Of a stretch of 64,000 nucleotides of DNA, positions 56,974 through 64,000 are shown piece after piece. Under the pieces are notes generated by a model, which was not told where the DNA came from, searched no databases, and worked only from the letters and a program-made list of their open reading frames with translations. Source of the DNA: Sulfurisoma sediminicola (GTDB lineage Bacteria; Pseudomonadota; Gammaproteobacteria; Burkholderiales; Rhodocyclaceae); NCBI RefSeq assembly GCF_003865015.1, contig NZ_BHVV01000008.1, positions 434,001 to 498,000 of the forward strand, in the 5' to 3' direction. Every line of letters starts with the position of its first letter. Positions within the stretch are counted from its first letter, which is position 1. A program made the translations under genes and the position numbers.

Positions 56974-57425
56974 GAACTCTGCGCATCCTCCTCGCTCTGG
57001 TGTCGGCGCTGTTGGCACCCGCGGCCGCCCATGCCGACCAGATGCTGATCATCCGTTCCGGACAGGATTTCGAGGGGGCGATGCTGACGCTGCAGAACGC
57101 CATCGCCGCCCAGGGCTACACCCTGGCGCGCGTGCAGCGTGTCGATGTCGGCCTCGAAGCCCGTGGCTACAAGACCGACAAGTATCGCGTGGTGTTCTAC
57201 GGCAAGGCCGAGGAAGTGGCCGCGCTGGCCGAGAAGCACCCGCAGTTGATGCCATTTCTGCCGCTCAACATCGCGATTTTCGCCGAGGGCGACCAGACCC
57301 TGCTGGCCACCAATCGTCCCGGCGTGCTCGGCGAATTCTTCCCGGCGCCGGAACTCAAGCCGGTTTTCGCGCGTTGGGAGAAAGACCTGCTGGAAATTCT
57401 CGAGAAGGTGCGGGAAGCGCGCTAG
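56970..57425 (+). CDS. Exported DUF302 domain protein
   Basis: 151 residues from a GTG that overlaps the upstream stop (GTGA). A signal peptide (RILLALVSALLAPAAAHAD) precedes a DUF302-type domain: IIRSGQDFEGAMLTLQNAIAAQGYTLARVQRVDVGLEARGY. It resembles the C-terminal domain of the gene before it, as if one domain had been duplicated in tandem. Function unknown; probably works in the periplasm with the diheme cytochrome. Confidence 0.82.
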   Translation: MRTLRILLALVSALLAPAAAHADQMLIIRSGQDFEGAMLTLQNAIAAQGYTLARVQRVDVGLEARGYKTDKYRVVFYGKAEEVAALAEKHPQLMPFLPLNIAIFAEGDQTLLATNRPGVLGEFFPAPELKPVFARWEKDLLEILEKVREAR

Positions 57426-57456
57426 AAACCGGGCGCGGCGCCGCTAAGCGCTATGC

Positions 57457-58836
57457 CTAAGCGCGCCTCCATGTCGTGCCCTGCGGGCCGTCCTCGAGCA
57501 TAATCCCGCCCGCCTTGAGCTCGTCGCGGATGCGGTCGGACTCCGCGAAGTTCTTCGCCTTCTTGGCGGCGGCGCGGGCGGCGATGCGCGCCTCGATGTC
57601 CTCGGCCGCGATATCCCCCGCGACGGTCGGTGCCGCCTGCAGGAATTCGACGGGATCGCGCTGCAGCAGACCGAGCACCCCGGCCAGGCCCTTGAGCTGG
57701 ACCGCCAGGCGTGGATCGTGGCCACGATTCACCCCGTTGGCGAGGTCGAAAAGCACCGCCATGGCCTCGGGCGTGCCGAAGTCGTCGTCCATCGCCGCCT
57801 TGAAGCGTTGCGCGTGCGGCTCGTCCCAGTCGAGCCGGCCGTCGCTGGCGCAACCCTTCAACGCCGTATAGAGGCGGCTCAGCGCACCGCGCGCATCGTC
57901 GAGATGGGCGTCGGAGTAGTTCAAGGGGCTACGGTAGTGGGCGCGCAGGATGAAGAAGCGCACCACCTCGGCGTCGTATTTTTTCAGCACCTCGCGGATG
58001 GTGAAGAAGTTGCCGAGCGATTTCGACATCTTCTCGTCGTCGACGCGGACGAAGCCGTTGTGCAGCCAGTAATTGACGAAGGCGCACTGGTGCGCCCCTT
58101 CGGACTGGGCGATCTCGTTCTCGTGGTGCGGGAACTGCAGGTCCTGGCCTCCACCGTGGATGTCGAAGTGCCTGCCGAGGATGTCCGAGCCCATCGCCGA
58201 GCACTCGATGTGCCAGCCAGGACGCCCCCTGCCCCAGGGCGAATCCCATTGCGCCTCGGCCGGTTCGCCGACCTTGGCCGATTTCCACAGCACGAAGTCG
58301 AGCGGATCGTGCTTGCCCTCGCGCACGTCGACGCGTTCGCCGGCACGCAGGTCCTCGATCGACTTGCCTGAGAGCTTGCCGTAGCCGTCGAATTTGCGCA
58401 CTGCGTAACAGACGTCGTTGCTGTCGGCCTTGTAGGCGAGACCGTTCTGCTCGAGCTGGTCGATCATCGCCAGCATCTGCGGCACATATTCGGTGGCACG
58501 CGGCTCGAAGTCCGGCTTGAGCACGCCCAGCGCCTCCGCGTCCTCGTTCATGAAGGCGATGAAGCGGTCGGTCAGCGCCCGGATCGACTCGCCGTTCTCG
58601 CCGGCACGGCGGATGATCTTGTCGTCGATGTCGGTGATGTTGCGGACGTAGGTCACGTCGAAGCCGGAGGCGCGCAGCCAGCGTGCCACCATGTCGAACA
58701 CCACCATGACGCGGGCGTGGCCGAGGTGGCAATAGTCGTACACCGTCATGCCGCAGACATACATGCGGACACGCGCCGGCTCGATCGGCACAAAGTCCTG
58801 GATCTCGCGGTGCAGGGAGTTGTAGAGCTTGAGCAT
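57457..58836 (-). CDS. cysS: Cysteinyl-tRNA synthetase
   Basis: 459 residues, normal size. Class I synthetase with the HIGH-type motif [11 protein letters not shown], zinc and Cys-recognition residues ([28 protein letters not shown]) and the KMSKS motif [16 protein letters not shown] 58836 starts [13 protein letters not shown], the conserved N-terminus; upstream in-frame codons look non-coding. Convergent with the DUF302 gene. Confidence 0.97.
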   Translation of the reverse strand: MLKLYNSLHREIQDFVPIEPARVRMYVCGMTVYDYCHLGHARVMVVFDMVARWLRASGFDVTYVRNITDIDDKIIRRAGENGESIRALTDRFIAFMNEDAEALGVLKPDFEPRATEYVPQMLAMIDQLEQNGLAYKADSNDVCYAVRKFDGYGKLSGKSIEDLRAGERVDVREGKHDPLDFVLWKSAKVGEPAEAQWDSPWGRGRPGWHIECSAMGSDILGRHFDIHGGGQDLQFPHHENEIAQSEGAHQCAFVNYWLHNGFVRVDDEKMSKSLGNFFTIREVLKKYDAEVVRFFILRAHYRSPLNYSDAHLDDARGALSRLYTALKGCASDGRLDWDEPHAQRFKAAMDDDFGTPEAMAVLFDLANGVNRGHDPRLAVQLKGLAGVLGLLQRDPVEFLQAAPTVAGDIAAEDIEARIAARAAAKKAKNFAESDRIRDELKAGGIMLEDGPQGTTWRRA

Positions 58837-58988
58837 GCCGAAGGACAAGCGGGTAAAAGGAAGCAGGTCGGGAAAAGCCGCCATTCTCCGGCCTTCCTCG
58901 GGCCCCGAAAGTTGTGGCGGGAGGCGCCTTCTTGATAGAATTGCCAGCTAAATTCGACCGTCTGGCACAGCTTCGACGCAAGTATACC

Positions 58989-60122
58989 ATGCTCAAATTC
59001 CGCGATTTTCCGTGCCGCAAGACCCTGCTGGCGATCGCTTTCGCCGGTTGTGCCGGCCTCAGCCTCGTTTCGCTCCCGGCACGCGCAGACAATCTGCAGG
59101 ACTCCCAGCGCTTCCTCAAGCAGGGGCAGCACGCCCAGGCCCTTGAACAGGTCGACAAATACCTCGCAGGCAAGCCCAAGGACGCCCAAGGGCGCTTCCT
59201 CAAGGGTCTGATCCTCACCGAGATGGGCAAGACCAACGACGCCATCGTCATTTTCACCAAGCTGACCGAGGACTACCCGGAACTGCCCGAGCCCTACAAC
59301 AACCTGGCCGTGATCTACGCCCAGCAGAAGCAGTACGACAAGGCCAAGCAGGCGCTGGAGATGGCGATCCGCACCCATCCGTCCTACGCCACCGCCCACG
59401 AAAACCTCGGCGACATTTACGCGCGCCTGGCCAGCCAGGCCTATGACAAGGCCCTGCAACTGGACAAGGGCAACGCCAGCGCCCAGTCCAAACTGGCGAT
59501 GATCCGCGACATCATGAGCACCAGCGGAACCACGGGCCGCCCAGGCGCCAGGCCGGTCGTCACCAAGCCGGCCGCCGCCGTTGCGCCGGTCGCGGAAGCC
59601 AAACAGGCCGAAACCAGGCCCATTGCGGCGCCTGAAGTTAAGCCTGCCGCCACCGTTCCCGTGGCCGCCGTCGCGCCGGTCGCCACGCCTGTCGCACCAG
59701 CCACGCCTGTCGCGGAAGCCAAACCCGCGCCCGAAGCCAAAATCGCGGTCGAGGCCAGGCCGGCTGCCACGGGCGGCGACGCCAACGCCGAAATCACCAA
59801 GGCCGTTTCCGCCTGGGCCGCCGCCTGGTCGAAGAAGGACGTCAAAGGCTACCTCTCGCATTACGCCAAGGACTTCAAGACCCCCGGCGGCGAATCCCGC
59901 TCGGCTTGGGAGGCAGAGCGCCAGAAGCGCATCGCCAAGCCCGGCGCGATCCAGGTCAGCTTTGATAATCTGCGCATTACCCTCGATGGCGCCGACCGCG
60001 CCACCGCCAGGTTCCGCCAGCACTACAAGTCGGCCTCGCTCAAGACATCCAGCAACAAGGTGCTCGAAATGGTCAAACGTGACGGCAAGTGGCTGATCCA
60101 GCAAGAGAAGATCGGAACCTGA
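58989..60122 (+). CDS. Exported TPR protein with Cds6-type NTF2-like C-terminal domain
   Basis: 377 residues: signal peptide (cleavage near PARADN, about 34), three to four TPR units (about 40-175: LKQGQHAQALEQVDKYLAG, LTEDYPELPEPYNNLAVIYAQ), a long Ala/Pro/Val/Lys linker (about 180-285) and a C-terminal NTF2-like domain (WAAAWSKKDVKGYLSHYAKDFK ... VKRDGKWLIQQEKIGT). The same C-terminal domain ends the L,D-transpeptidase gene downstream, with which it overlaps by one base. A role in cell-wall assembly or as partner of that enzyme is inferred. Confidence 0.85.
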   Translation: MLKFRDFPCRKTLLAIAFAGCAGLSLVSLPARADNLQDSQRFLKQGQHAQALEQVDKYLAGKPKDAQGRFLKGLILTEMGKTNDAIVIFTKLTEDYPELPEPYNNLAVIYAQQKQYDKAKQALEMAIRTHPSYATAHENLGDIYARLASQAYDKALQLDKGNASAQSKLAMIRDIMSTSGTTGRPGARPVVTKPAAAVAPVAEAKQAETRPIAAPEVKPAATVPVAAVAPVATPVAPATPVAEAKPAPEAKIAVEARPAATGGDANAEITKAVSAWAAAWSKKDVKGYLSHYAKDFKTPGGESRSAWEAERQKRIAKPGAIQVSFDNLRITLDGADRATARFRQHYKSASLKTSSNKVLEMVKRDGKWLIQQEKIGT

Positions 60123-61315
60123 TGATCAAGGCGCTGCGCTCTCGCCTCCTCATCGTCGTCTTCGCCGCCTGCGCGGCGAGCGCCTTCGCAGCCGGCACCG
60201 CGCGCTACACCGATTCCGGCCCAGAGCCGCTGCTGGCCGGGGTCTTCGAGCAGATCGAGGCCAACAAGTGGGAGGCCGCGCTGCGCCAGACCGAGGATCT
60301 GCTCACCGCCTACCCCAATTTCCGCCTCGGCAACCTGATCAAAGGCGACCTGCTGCTGGCCCGCAGCAAGCCGCTCAAGACCTTCGGCGAAGGGGCATCG
60401 GGCGGGCAACAGGACAAGGTCGCCGACCTGCGCGAAGAGGCAGTGGCCCGACTCAAGGCCTACAAGAGCAAGCCCACCGCCGACTACGTGCCGCGCTACC
60501 TGCTGCAGATGGAGCGGGACCAGAAATTCGCCATCGTCGTCGACACCCAGAAGGCGCGGCTCTACGTCTATCAGAACGACAAGGGCACGCCGCGCTTCGT
60601 CGCCGACTACTACATCTCGCACGGCAAGCTCGGCTCCGAGAAACTCAAGGAAGGCGACAAGAAGACGCCCATCGGCGTCTATCACGTCACATCCAGCCTG
60701 CCGCGCCAGAAACTCACCGACTTCTACGGCAGCGGCGCCTTCCCCATCAACTATCCGAACGAGTGGGACAAGCGCCATGGCCGCAACGGCCACGGCATCT
60801 GGCTGCACGGCACGCCCTCCGACACTTTCTCGCGCCCGCCCAAGGCCTCCGACGGCTGCGTGGTGCTGGCCAACCAGGACCTCGACGCCCTGTCGAAAAA
60901 CCTGCAGATCGGCCTGACGCCGGTGATCATCAGCAACTCGATCGAATGGCTGTCGCTCGACGACTGGCAGGCCGAGCGGCAATCCCTGCTGTCGATGATC
61001 GACGAGTGGCGCCGCGACTGGGAAAGCCGCGACACCGACCGCTACGCCCGCCACTACTCGGCCAAGTTCCAGGCCGACAGCCAGGGCCTGCAGGCCTGGA
61101 TCGAGCAGAAGCGCAAGGTCAACGCCGGCAAGAGCTGGATCAAGGTCGCCACCGGCGACATCAGCATGTTCCGCAATCCCGGCAAGGAAGAATACGTCGT
61201 GGTCACCTTCGACCAGGACTACAAGAGCAGCAATCTTTCCAACCAGATGAAGAAGCGCCAGTACTGGATCAAGGAAGACGGACGCTGGAAGATCATCTAC
61301 GAGGGCGCGGCCTGA
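60122..61315 (+). CDS. L,D-transpeptidase (YkuD) with Cds6-type C-terminal domain
   Basis: 397 residues. Signal peptide (cleavage near AFAAG, about 23), TPR-like segment, a YkuD catalytic domain (about 135-275) with HGIWLHGTP and the active-site motif SDGCVVL (Cys246), and an NTF2-like C-terminal domain ([21 protein letters not shown] ... [15 protein letters not shown]). It forms 3-3 peptidoglycan cross-links or attaches proteins. It starts inside the stop of the TPR gene. Confidence 0.92.
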   Translation: MIKALRSRLLIVVFAACAASAFAAGTARYTDSGPEPLLAGVFEQIEANKWEAALRQTEDLLTAYPNFRLGNLIKGDLLLARSKPLKTFGEGASGGQQDKVADLREEAVARLKAYKSKPTADYVPRYLLQMERDQKFAIVVDTQKARLYVYQNDKGTPRFVADYYISHGKLGSEKLKEGDKKTPIGVYHVTSSLPRQKLTDFYGSGAFPINYPNEWDKRHGRNGHGIWLHGTPSDTFSRPPKASDGCVVLANQDLDALSKNLQIGLTPVIISNSIEWLSLDDWQAERQSLLSMIDEWRRDWESRDTDRYARHYSAKFQADSQGLQAWIEQKRKVNAGKSWIKVATGDISMFRNPGKEEYVVVTFDQDYKSSNLSNQMKKRQYWIKEDGRWKIIYEGAA

Positions 61316-61355
61316 CGCCGGCCTGGCCGCCCCGGTTTTATTCAGGAGCATCCCC

Positions 61356-61919
61356 ATGAAGCAGTGGCTTGCGGCGCTCGCCGCCCTCGGTATTTCCCTG
61401 TCGGCCCTCGCCGCCAACCCCATGGTCGAGATGAAGACGAATCAGGGCACGATCACCATCGAACTCTACGCCGACAAGGCGCCGAAGACCGTCGAGAACT
61501 TCGTCCAGTACGTCAAGGACGGCTTCTACAATGGCACCATCTTCCACCGCGTCATCCCCGGCTTCATGATCCAGGGCGGCGGCTTCGAGCCCGGCATGAA
61601 GGAGAAGCCGACCCGCGCGCCGATCCAGAACGAAGCCAAGAACGGCCTCAAGAACCAGACCGGCACGCTGGCCATGGCGCGCACGTCCGACCCGCACTCG
61701 GCCTCGGCGCAGTTTTTCATCAACCTCGTCGACAACGCCGGCCTGGATTATCCGTCCCGCGACGGCTGGGGCTACGCCGTATTCGGCAAGGTCACCCAGG
61801 GCGTGGATATCGTGAACAAGGTCGCCAAGGTACCCACCGGCAACGCCGGCTTCCACCAGAACGTGCCGACCACGCCGGTCGTCATCGAATCCGTCAAACT
61901 CCTCCCCGAAAAGAAATAA
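61356..61919 (+). CDS. ppiA: Periplasmic cyclophilin-type peptidyl-prolyl isomerase
   Basis: 187 residues: a signal peptide (cleavage near ALAAN, about 20) and a cyclophilin domain with [18 protein letters not shown] and [10 protein letters not shown]. It catalyses cis/trans isomerisation of prolyl bonds in the periplasm. It directly precedes the cytoplasmic cyclophilin gene (one base gap), with which it shares most of its sequence pattern, suggesting an old duplication. Confidence 0.93.
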   Translation: MKQWLAALAALGISLSALAANPMVEMKTNQGTITIELYADKAPKTVENFVQYVKDGFYNGTIFHRVIPGFMIQGGGFEPGMKEKPTRAPIQNEAKNGLKNQTGTLAMARTSDPHSASAQFFINLVDNAGLDYPSRDGWGYAVFGKVTQGVDIVNKVAKVPTGNAGFHQNVPTTPVVIESVKLLPEKK

Positions 61920-61920
61920 C

Positions 61921-62412
61921 ATGATCAAGCTCACCACCAGCCTCGGCACCATAGCCATCGAACTCGACGCCGCGAAGGCCCCCAAGTCGGCGCAGAACTT
62001 CATCGACTACGTCAATGCCGGCCACTATGACAACACCGTCTTTCACCGCGTCATCAGCGGTTTCATGATCCAGGGCGGCGGCTTCGAGCCCGGCATGAAG
62101 CAGAAGCCGGTGCGCGAGCCGATCGAGAACGAGGCCGGCAACGGTCTCAAGAACAAGCGCGGCAGCGTCGCCATGGCCCGCACCAACGACCCGCACTCGG
62201 CCACGGCGCAATTCTTCATCAACACCGTCGACAACGACTTCCTCGACTTCAAGGCCCCGAGTGGCAGCGGCTGGGGCTACTGCGTCTTCGGCCAAGTGGT
62301 CGAGGGCATGGACGTGGTCGACAAGATCCGCGCCGTCAGAACCGGCAACAAGGGCTTCCACCAGGACGTCCCGCTCGAGGACGTGGTGATCCAGAAGGTC
62401 GAAGTCGTCTGA
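61921..62412 (+). CDS. ppiB: Cytoplasmic cyclophilin-type peptidyl-prolyl isomerase
   Basis: 163 residues with no signal peptide: [62 protein letters not shown] and [19 protein letters not shown]. Cytoplasmic folding catalyst. It follows ppiA by one base, and lpxH follows at 23 bases, an arrangement common in betaproteobacteria. Confidence 0.95.
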   Translation: MIKLTTSLGTIAIELDAAKAPKSAQNFIDYVNAGHYDNTVFHRVISGFMIQGGGFEPGMKQKPVREPIENEAGNGLKNKRGSVAMARTNDPHSATAQFFINTVDNDFLDFKAPSGSGWGYCVFGQVVEGMDVVDKIRAVRTGNKGFHQDVPLEDVVIQKVEVV

Positions 62413-62435
62413 GCGAGCCCGCTGGCGACTCTTCC

Positions 62436-63158
62436 TTGATCCTCTTCGCCTCCGACCTGCACCTGTGCCCGGCCCGCCCGGGCACAGTGCATTTGTTCGA
62501 GCGCTTTCTCGCCGGGCCGGCGCGCGAGGCGACCGCGCTCTACCTGCTCGGCGACCTCTTCGAATACTGGGCCGGCGACGATGACCTCGCCGATCCCTTC
62601 AACGCCGACATCTGCGCCGCCATACGAAAAGTCGGTGCCGGCGGCACGGCGATCTTCTTCCTCCCCGGCAACCGCGACTTCCTCGTCGGCGCCGACTTCT
62701 GCAAGGCCACGGGCGCGAAGCTGCTGCCCGAGGAAATCGTCGTCGACATCGCCGGCATGCGCACCCTGCTGCTCCACGGCGACACCCTCTGCACCGACGA
62801 CGCCGACTACCAGCGCTTCCGCGCCATGGTCCGCGACGAACGCTGGCAGCGCGAATTCCTCGCCCAGCCCCTGGCCGAGCGCCGCACCCGCATCGAGCAA
62901 TTGCGCGAGAAAAGCGAGCAGGAGAAGCAGACCAAGACCTGCGAGATCATGGACGTCGCGGCTGCCTCGGTGTCGGCGGCCTTCCGCTGCCACGAGGTCG
63001 GGCGCATGATCCACGGCCACACCCACCGCCCGGCCCGCCACGAGGTCGACATCGGTGGCCGCACCGCCGAGCGCTGGGTGCTGCCGGACTGGAGCGAAAC
63101 GCTGGGCGGCTACCTCGCCTGCGATGCCACCGGCTGTCGCGCCATTCCCTTCACCTAA
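62436..63158 (+). CDS. lpxH: UDP-2,3-diacylglucosamine diphosphatase
   Basis: 240 residues. Cleaves UDP-2,3-diacylglucosamine to lipid X in lipid A synthesis; a peripheral inner-membrane metallophosphoesterase. Metal-binding motifs: SDLHL, GDLFEYW, GNRDF, LLHGDTL and HGHTHRPA. The start is uncertain: the first ordinary in-frame candidate is TTG 62436, but the frame is open upstream to a CTG near 62409. Confidence 0.94.
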   Translation: MILFASDLHLCPARPGTVHLFERFLAGPAREATALYLLGDLFEYWAGDDDLADPFNADICAAIRKVGAGGTAIFFLPGNRDFLVGADFCKATGAKLLPEEIVVDIAGMRTLLLHGDTLCTDDADYQRFRAMVRDERWQREFLAQPLAERRTRIEQLREKSEQEKQTKTCEIMDVAAASVSAAFRCHEVGRMIHGHTHRPARHEVDIGGRTAERWVLPDWSETLGGYLACDATGCRAIPFT

Positions 63159-63172
63159 CGTAACGGACCCCC

Positions 63173-63415
63173 ATGGAAAAAACCTTCGGCCAGAAAATCG
63201 CGATGGCCATCGCCGTGCTCTGCTACATCGCCGGCGTCGGCTGCGCCGTCGGTGCGGCGCTCTATCCGGTCCGGGGAGCCTACGACGCCATCCAGGCCAG
63301 CCTGATGGCCTCCGTCGTGTTCTTCGTCGGCTGCGGCATCGTGCTGCACGTCATCGCCACGACGCGTCTCAAGGGCATCGTCACCCTCGATAAGTCGGAC
63401 GCCGACAAGCGGTAG
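63173..63415 (+). CDS. Small membrane protein of unknown function
   Basis: 80 residues with two membrane helices (about 8-30 and 40-62) and a short charged tail (TLDKSDADKR). No family is recognised. It is tucked between lpxH and recQ, with the recQ start codon directly following its TAG stop, so it is likely co-transcribed with both. Confidence 0.7.
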   Translation: MEKTFGQKIAMAIAVLCYIAGVGCAVGAALYPVRGAYDAIQASLMASVVFFVGCGIVLHVIATTRLKGIVTLDKSDADKR

Positions 63416-64000
63416 ATGGCAGAGGCACTCGAGACGCTGCAGCGCGTCTTCGGCTTTCCCGCCTTCCGCGGCCGCCAGGCCGAGATCGTCGATCGACTGC
63501 TTGGCGGCGGCGACGCCCTGGTGCTGATGCCCACCGGCGGCGGCAAGTCGCTCTGCTACCAGTTGCCGGCGCTGCTGCGCGCAGGCACAGGCATCGTCGT
63601 CTCGCCGCTGATCGCGCTGATGCAGGACCAGGTCGATGCCCTGCTGCAGCTCGGCGTCAAGGCCGCCTTCCTCAACTCCAGCCTCGACGCCGCCACCGCG
63701 ATGGCGACGGAGCGGCGGCTCCTCGCCGGCGAGCTCGACCTGCTCTACGTCGCGCCGGAACGACTGCTGACCGACCGCTTCCTCGGCCTGCTCGACCGCC
63801 TCGCCGGCGAGGAGCGCGTGGCGCTGTTCGCCATCGACGAGGCGCATTGCGTCTCGCAGTGGGGCCACGACTTCCGCCCCGAGTACATCCAGCTCTCGAT
63901 TCTCCACGAGCGCTACCCGCAGGTGCCGCGCATCGCGCTCACCGCCACGGCCGACGCGCTGACCCGCGAAGAAATCCGCCGCCGCCTCGGCCTCGAGGAG
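63416..64000 (+). CDS. recQ: ATP-dependent DNA helicase RecQ, 3' end cut off by window edge
   Basis: The first 195 residues of RecQ, which unwinds DNA in recombination and repair. Seen: the zero motif FGFPAFRGRQAEIV, Walker A MPTGGGKSLCYQLPAL, motif Ia SPLIALMQDQV, the DEAH box FAIDEAHCVSQWGHDFRPEY and the start of motif III ALTATAD. The helicase C-terminal, zinc-binding and HRDC domains would lie beyond base 64000. The ATG directly follows the preceding stop. Confidence 0.96.
   Translation, partial: MAEALETLQRVFGFPAFRGRQAEIVDRLLGGGDALVLMPTGGGKSLCYQLPALLRAGTGIVVSPLIALMQDQVDALLQLGVKAAFLNSSLDAATAMATERRLLAGELDLLYVAPERLLTDRFLGLLDRLAGEERVALFAIDEAHCVSQWGHDFRPEYIQLSILHERYPQVPRIALTATADALTREEIRRRLGLEE

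Noticed and set aside
1-64000. CRISPR arrays, rRNA, tRNA genes or an origin
   Set aside because: I saw no regularly spaced direct repeats, no tRNA- or rRNA-like stretches and no DnaA-box cluster. The spaced sites at 19.7-21.6 kb are attC-like, not CRISPR.

Overview
The window reads as chromosomal DNA of a facultatively denitrifying, high-G+C betaproteobacterium, most likely in or near the Rhodocyclales. The evidence is a clade II (Sec-exported) nitrous-oxide reductase, a cytochrome cd1 nitrite reductase (nirS) with heme d1 genes that include a fused nirDL, an NnrS protein, NorE/NorF-like subunits, a RegB/RegA redox two-component system, and ordinary betaproteobacterial housekeeping genes (pepN, cimA-leuC-leuD, kup, cysS, lpxH, recQ). 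The species call is inference; the gene calls rest on motifs read in the translations.

Layout. 1-6.5 kb: truncated nosZ, a divergent copper-delivery operon (SCO1, PCuAC), an FNR-like regulator, two NosL-family lipoprotein/exported genes and small accessory genes. 6.5-10.4 kb: a TetR-controlled HlyD/FtsX/ATPase exporter. 10.4-15.9 kb: a DsrC-like protein, MarR-NnrS, a DUF2249 protein, NorE/NorF-like subunits, a pentapeptide protein and a TauE/SafE-like membrane protein. 16-18.6 kb: pepN. 18.8-23.1 kb: a visibly lower-G+C island of one-way genes separated by attC-like sites, which looks like an integron cassette array with no integrase. 23.4-32.8 kb: a flavin reductase and a long copper-handling operon (CopA-type ATPase, metal-binding proteins, thioredoxin-like protein, ABC transporter, SCO1) broken up by palindromic repeats. 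33.3-38.4 kb: a sigma-54 activator and cimA-leuC-leuD. 38.4-43.7 kb: RegA/RegB, a diheme cytochrome, a sulfide-dehydrogenase-like flavoprotein and small exported proteins. 43.7-57.4 kb: kup and the nir region (nirS, cytochrome, cupredoxin remnant, nirC, nirF, nirDL, a large c-di-GMP sensor, nirG, nirH), with a divergent cytochrome-DUF302 pair. 57.4-64 kb: cysS, TPR and L,D-transpeptidase genes, two cyclophilins, lpxH and the start of recQ.

How it works together. NirS reduces nitrite to NO, and NosZ reduces N2O to N2. NirC/F/DL/G/H serve heme d1 synthesis. SCO1, PCuAC, NosL and the CopA-type operon supply copper outside the cytoplasm. FNR-type palindromes lie before nosZ, the DUF2249 gene, norE, the diheme cytochrome, nirC, the cytochrome next to nirS, and nirS itself. 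Separate palindromes that fit the published RegR/RegA pattern lie before nosZ, the NosL pair and the copper operon, and RegBA is encoded in the same window. The most notable items are the integrase-less cassette array, a repeat insertion kept in frame inside the copper ATPase, palindromic repeats whose arms differ but stay complementary, and a NarX-like nitrate-sensor/GGDEF/EAL/REC protein translationally coupled inside the nir operon.
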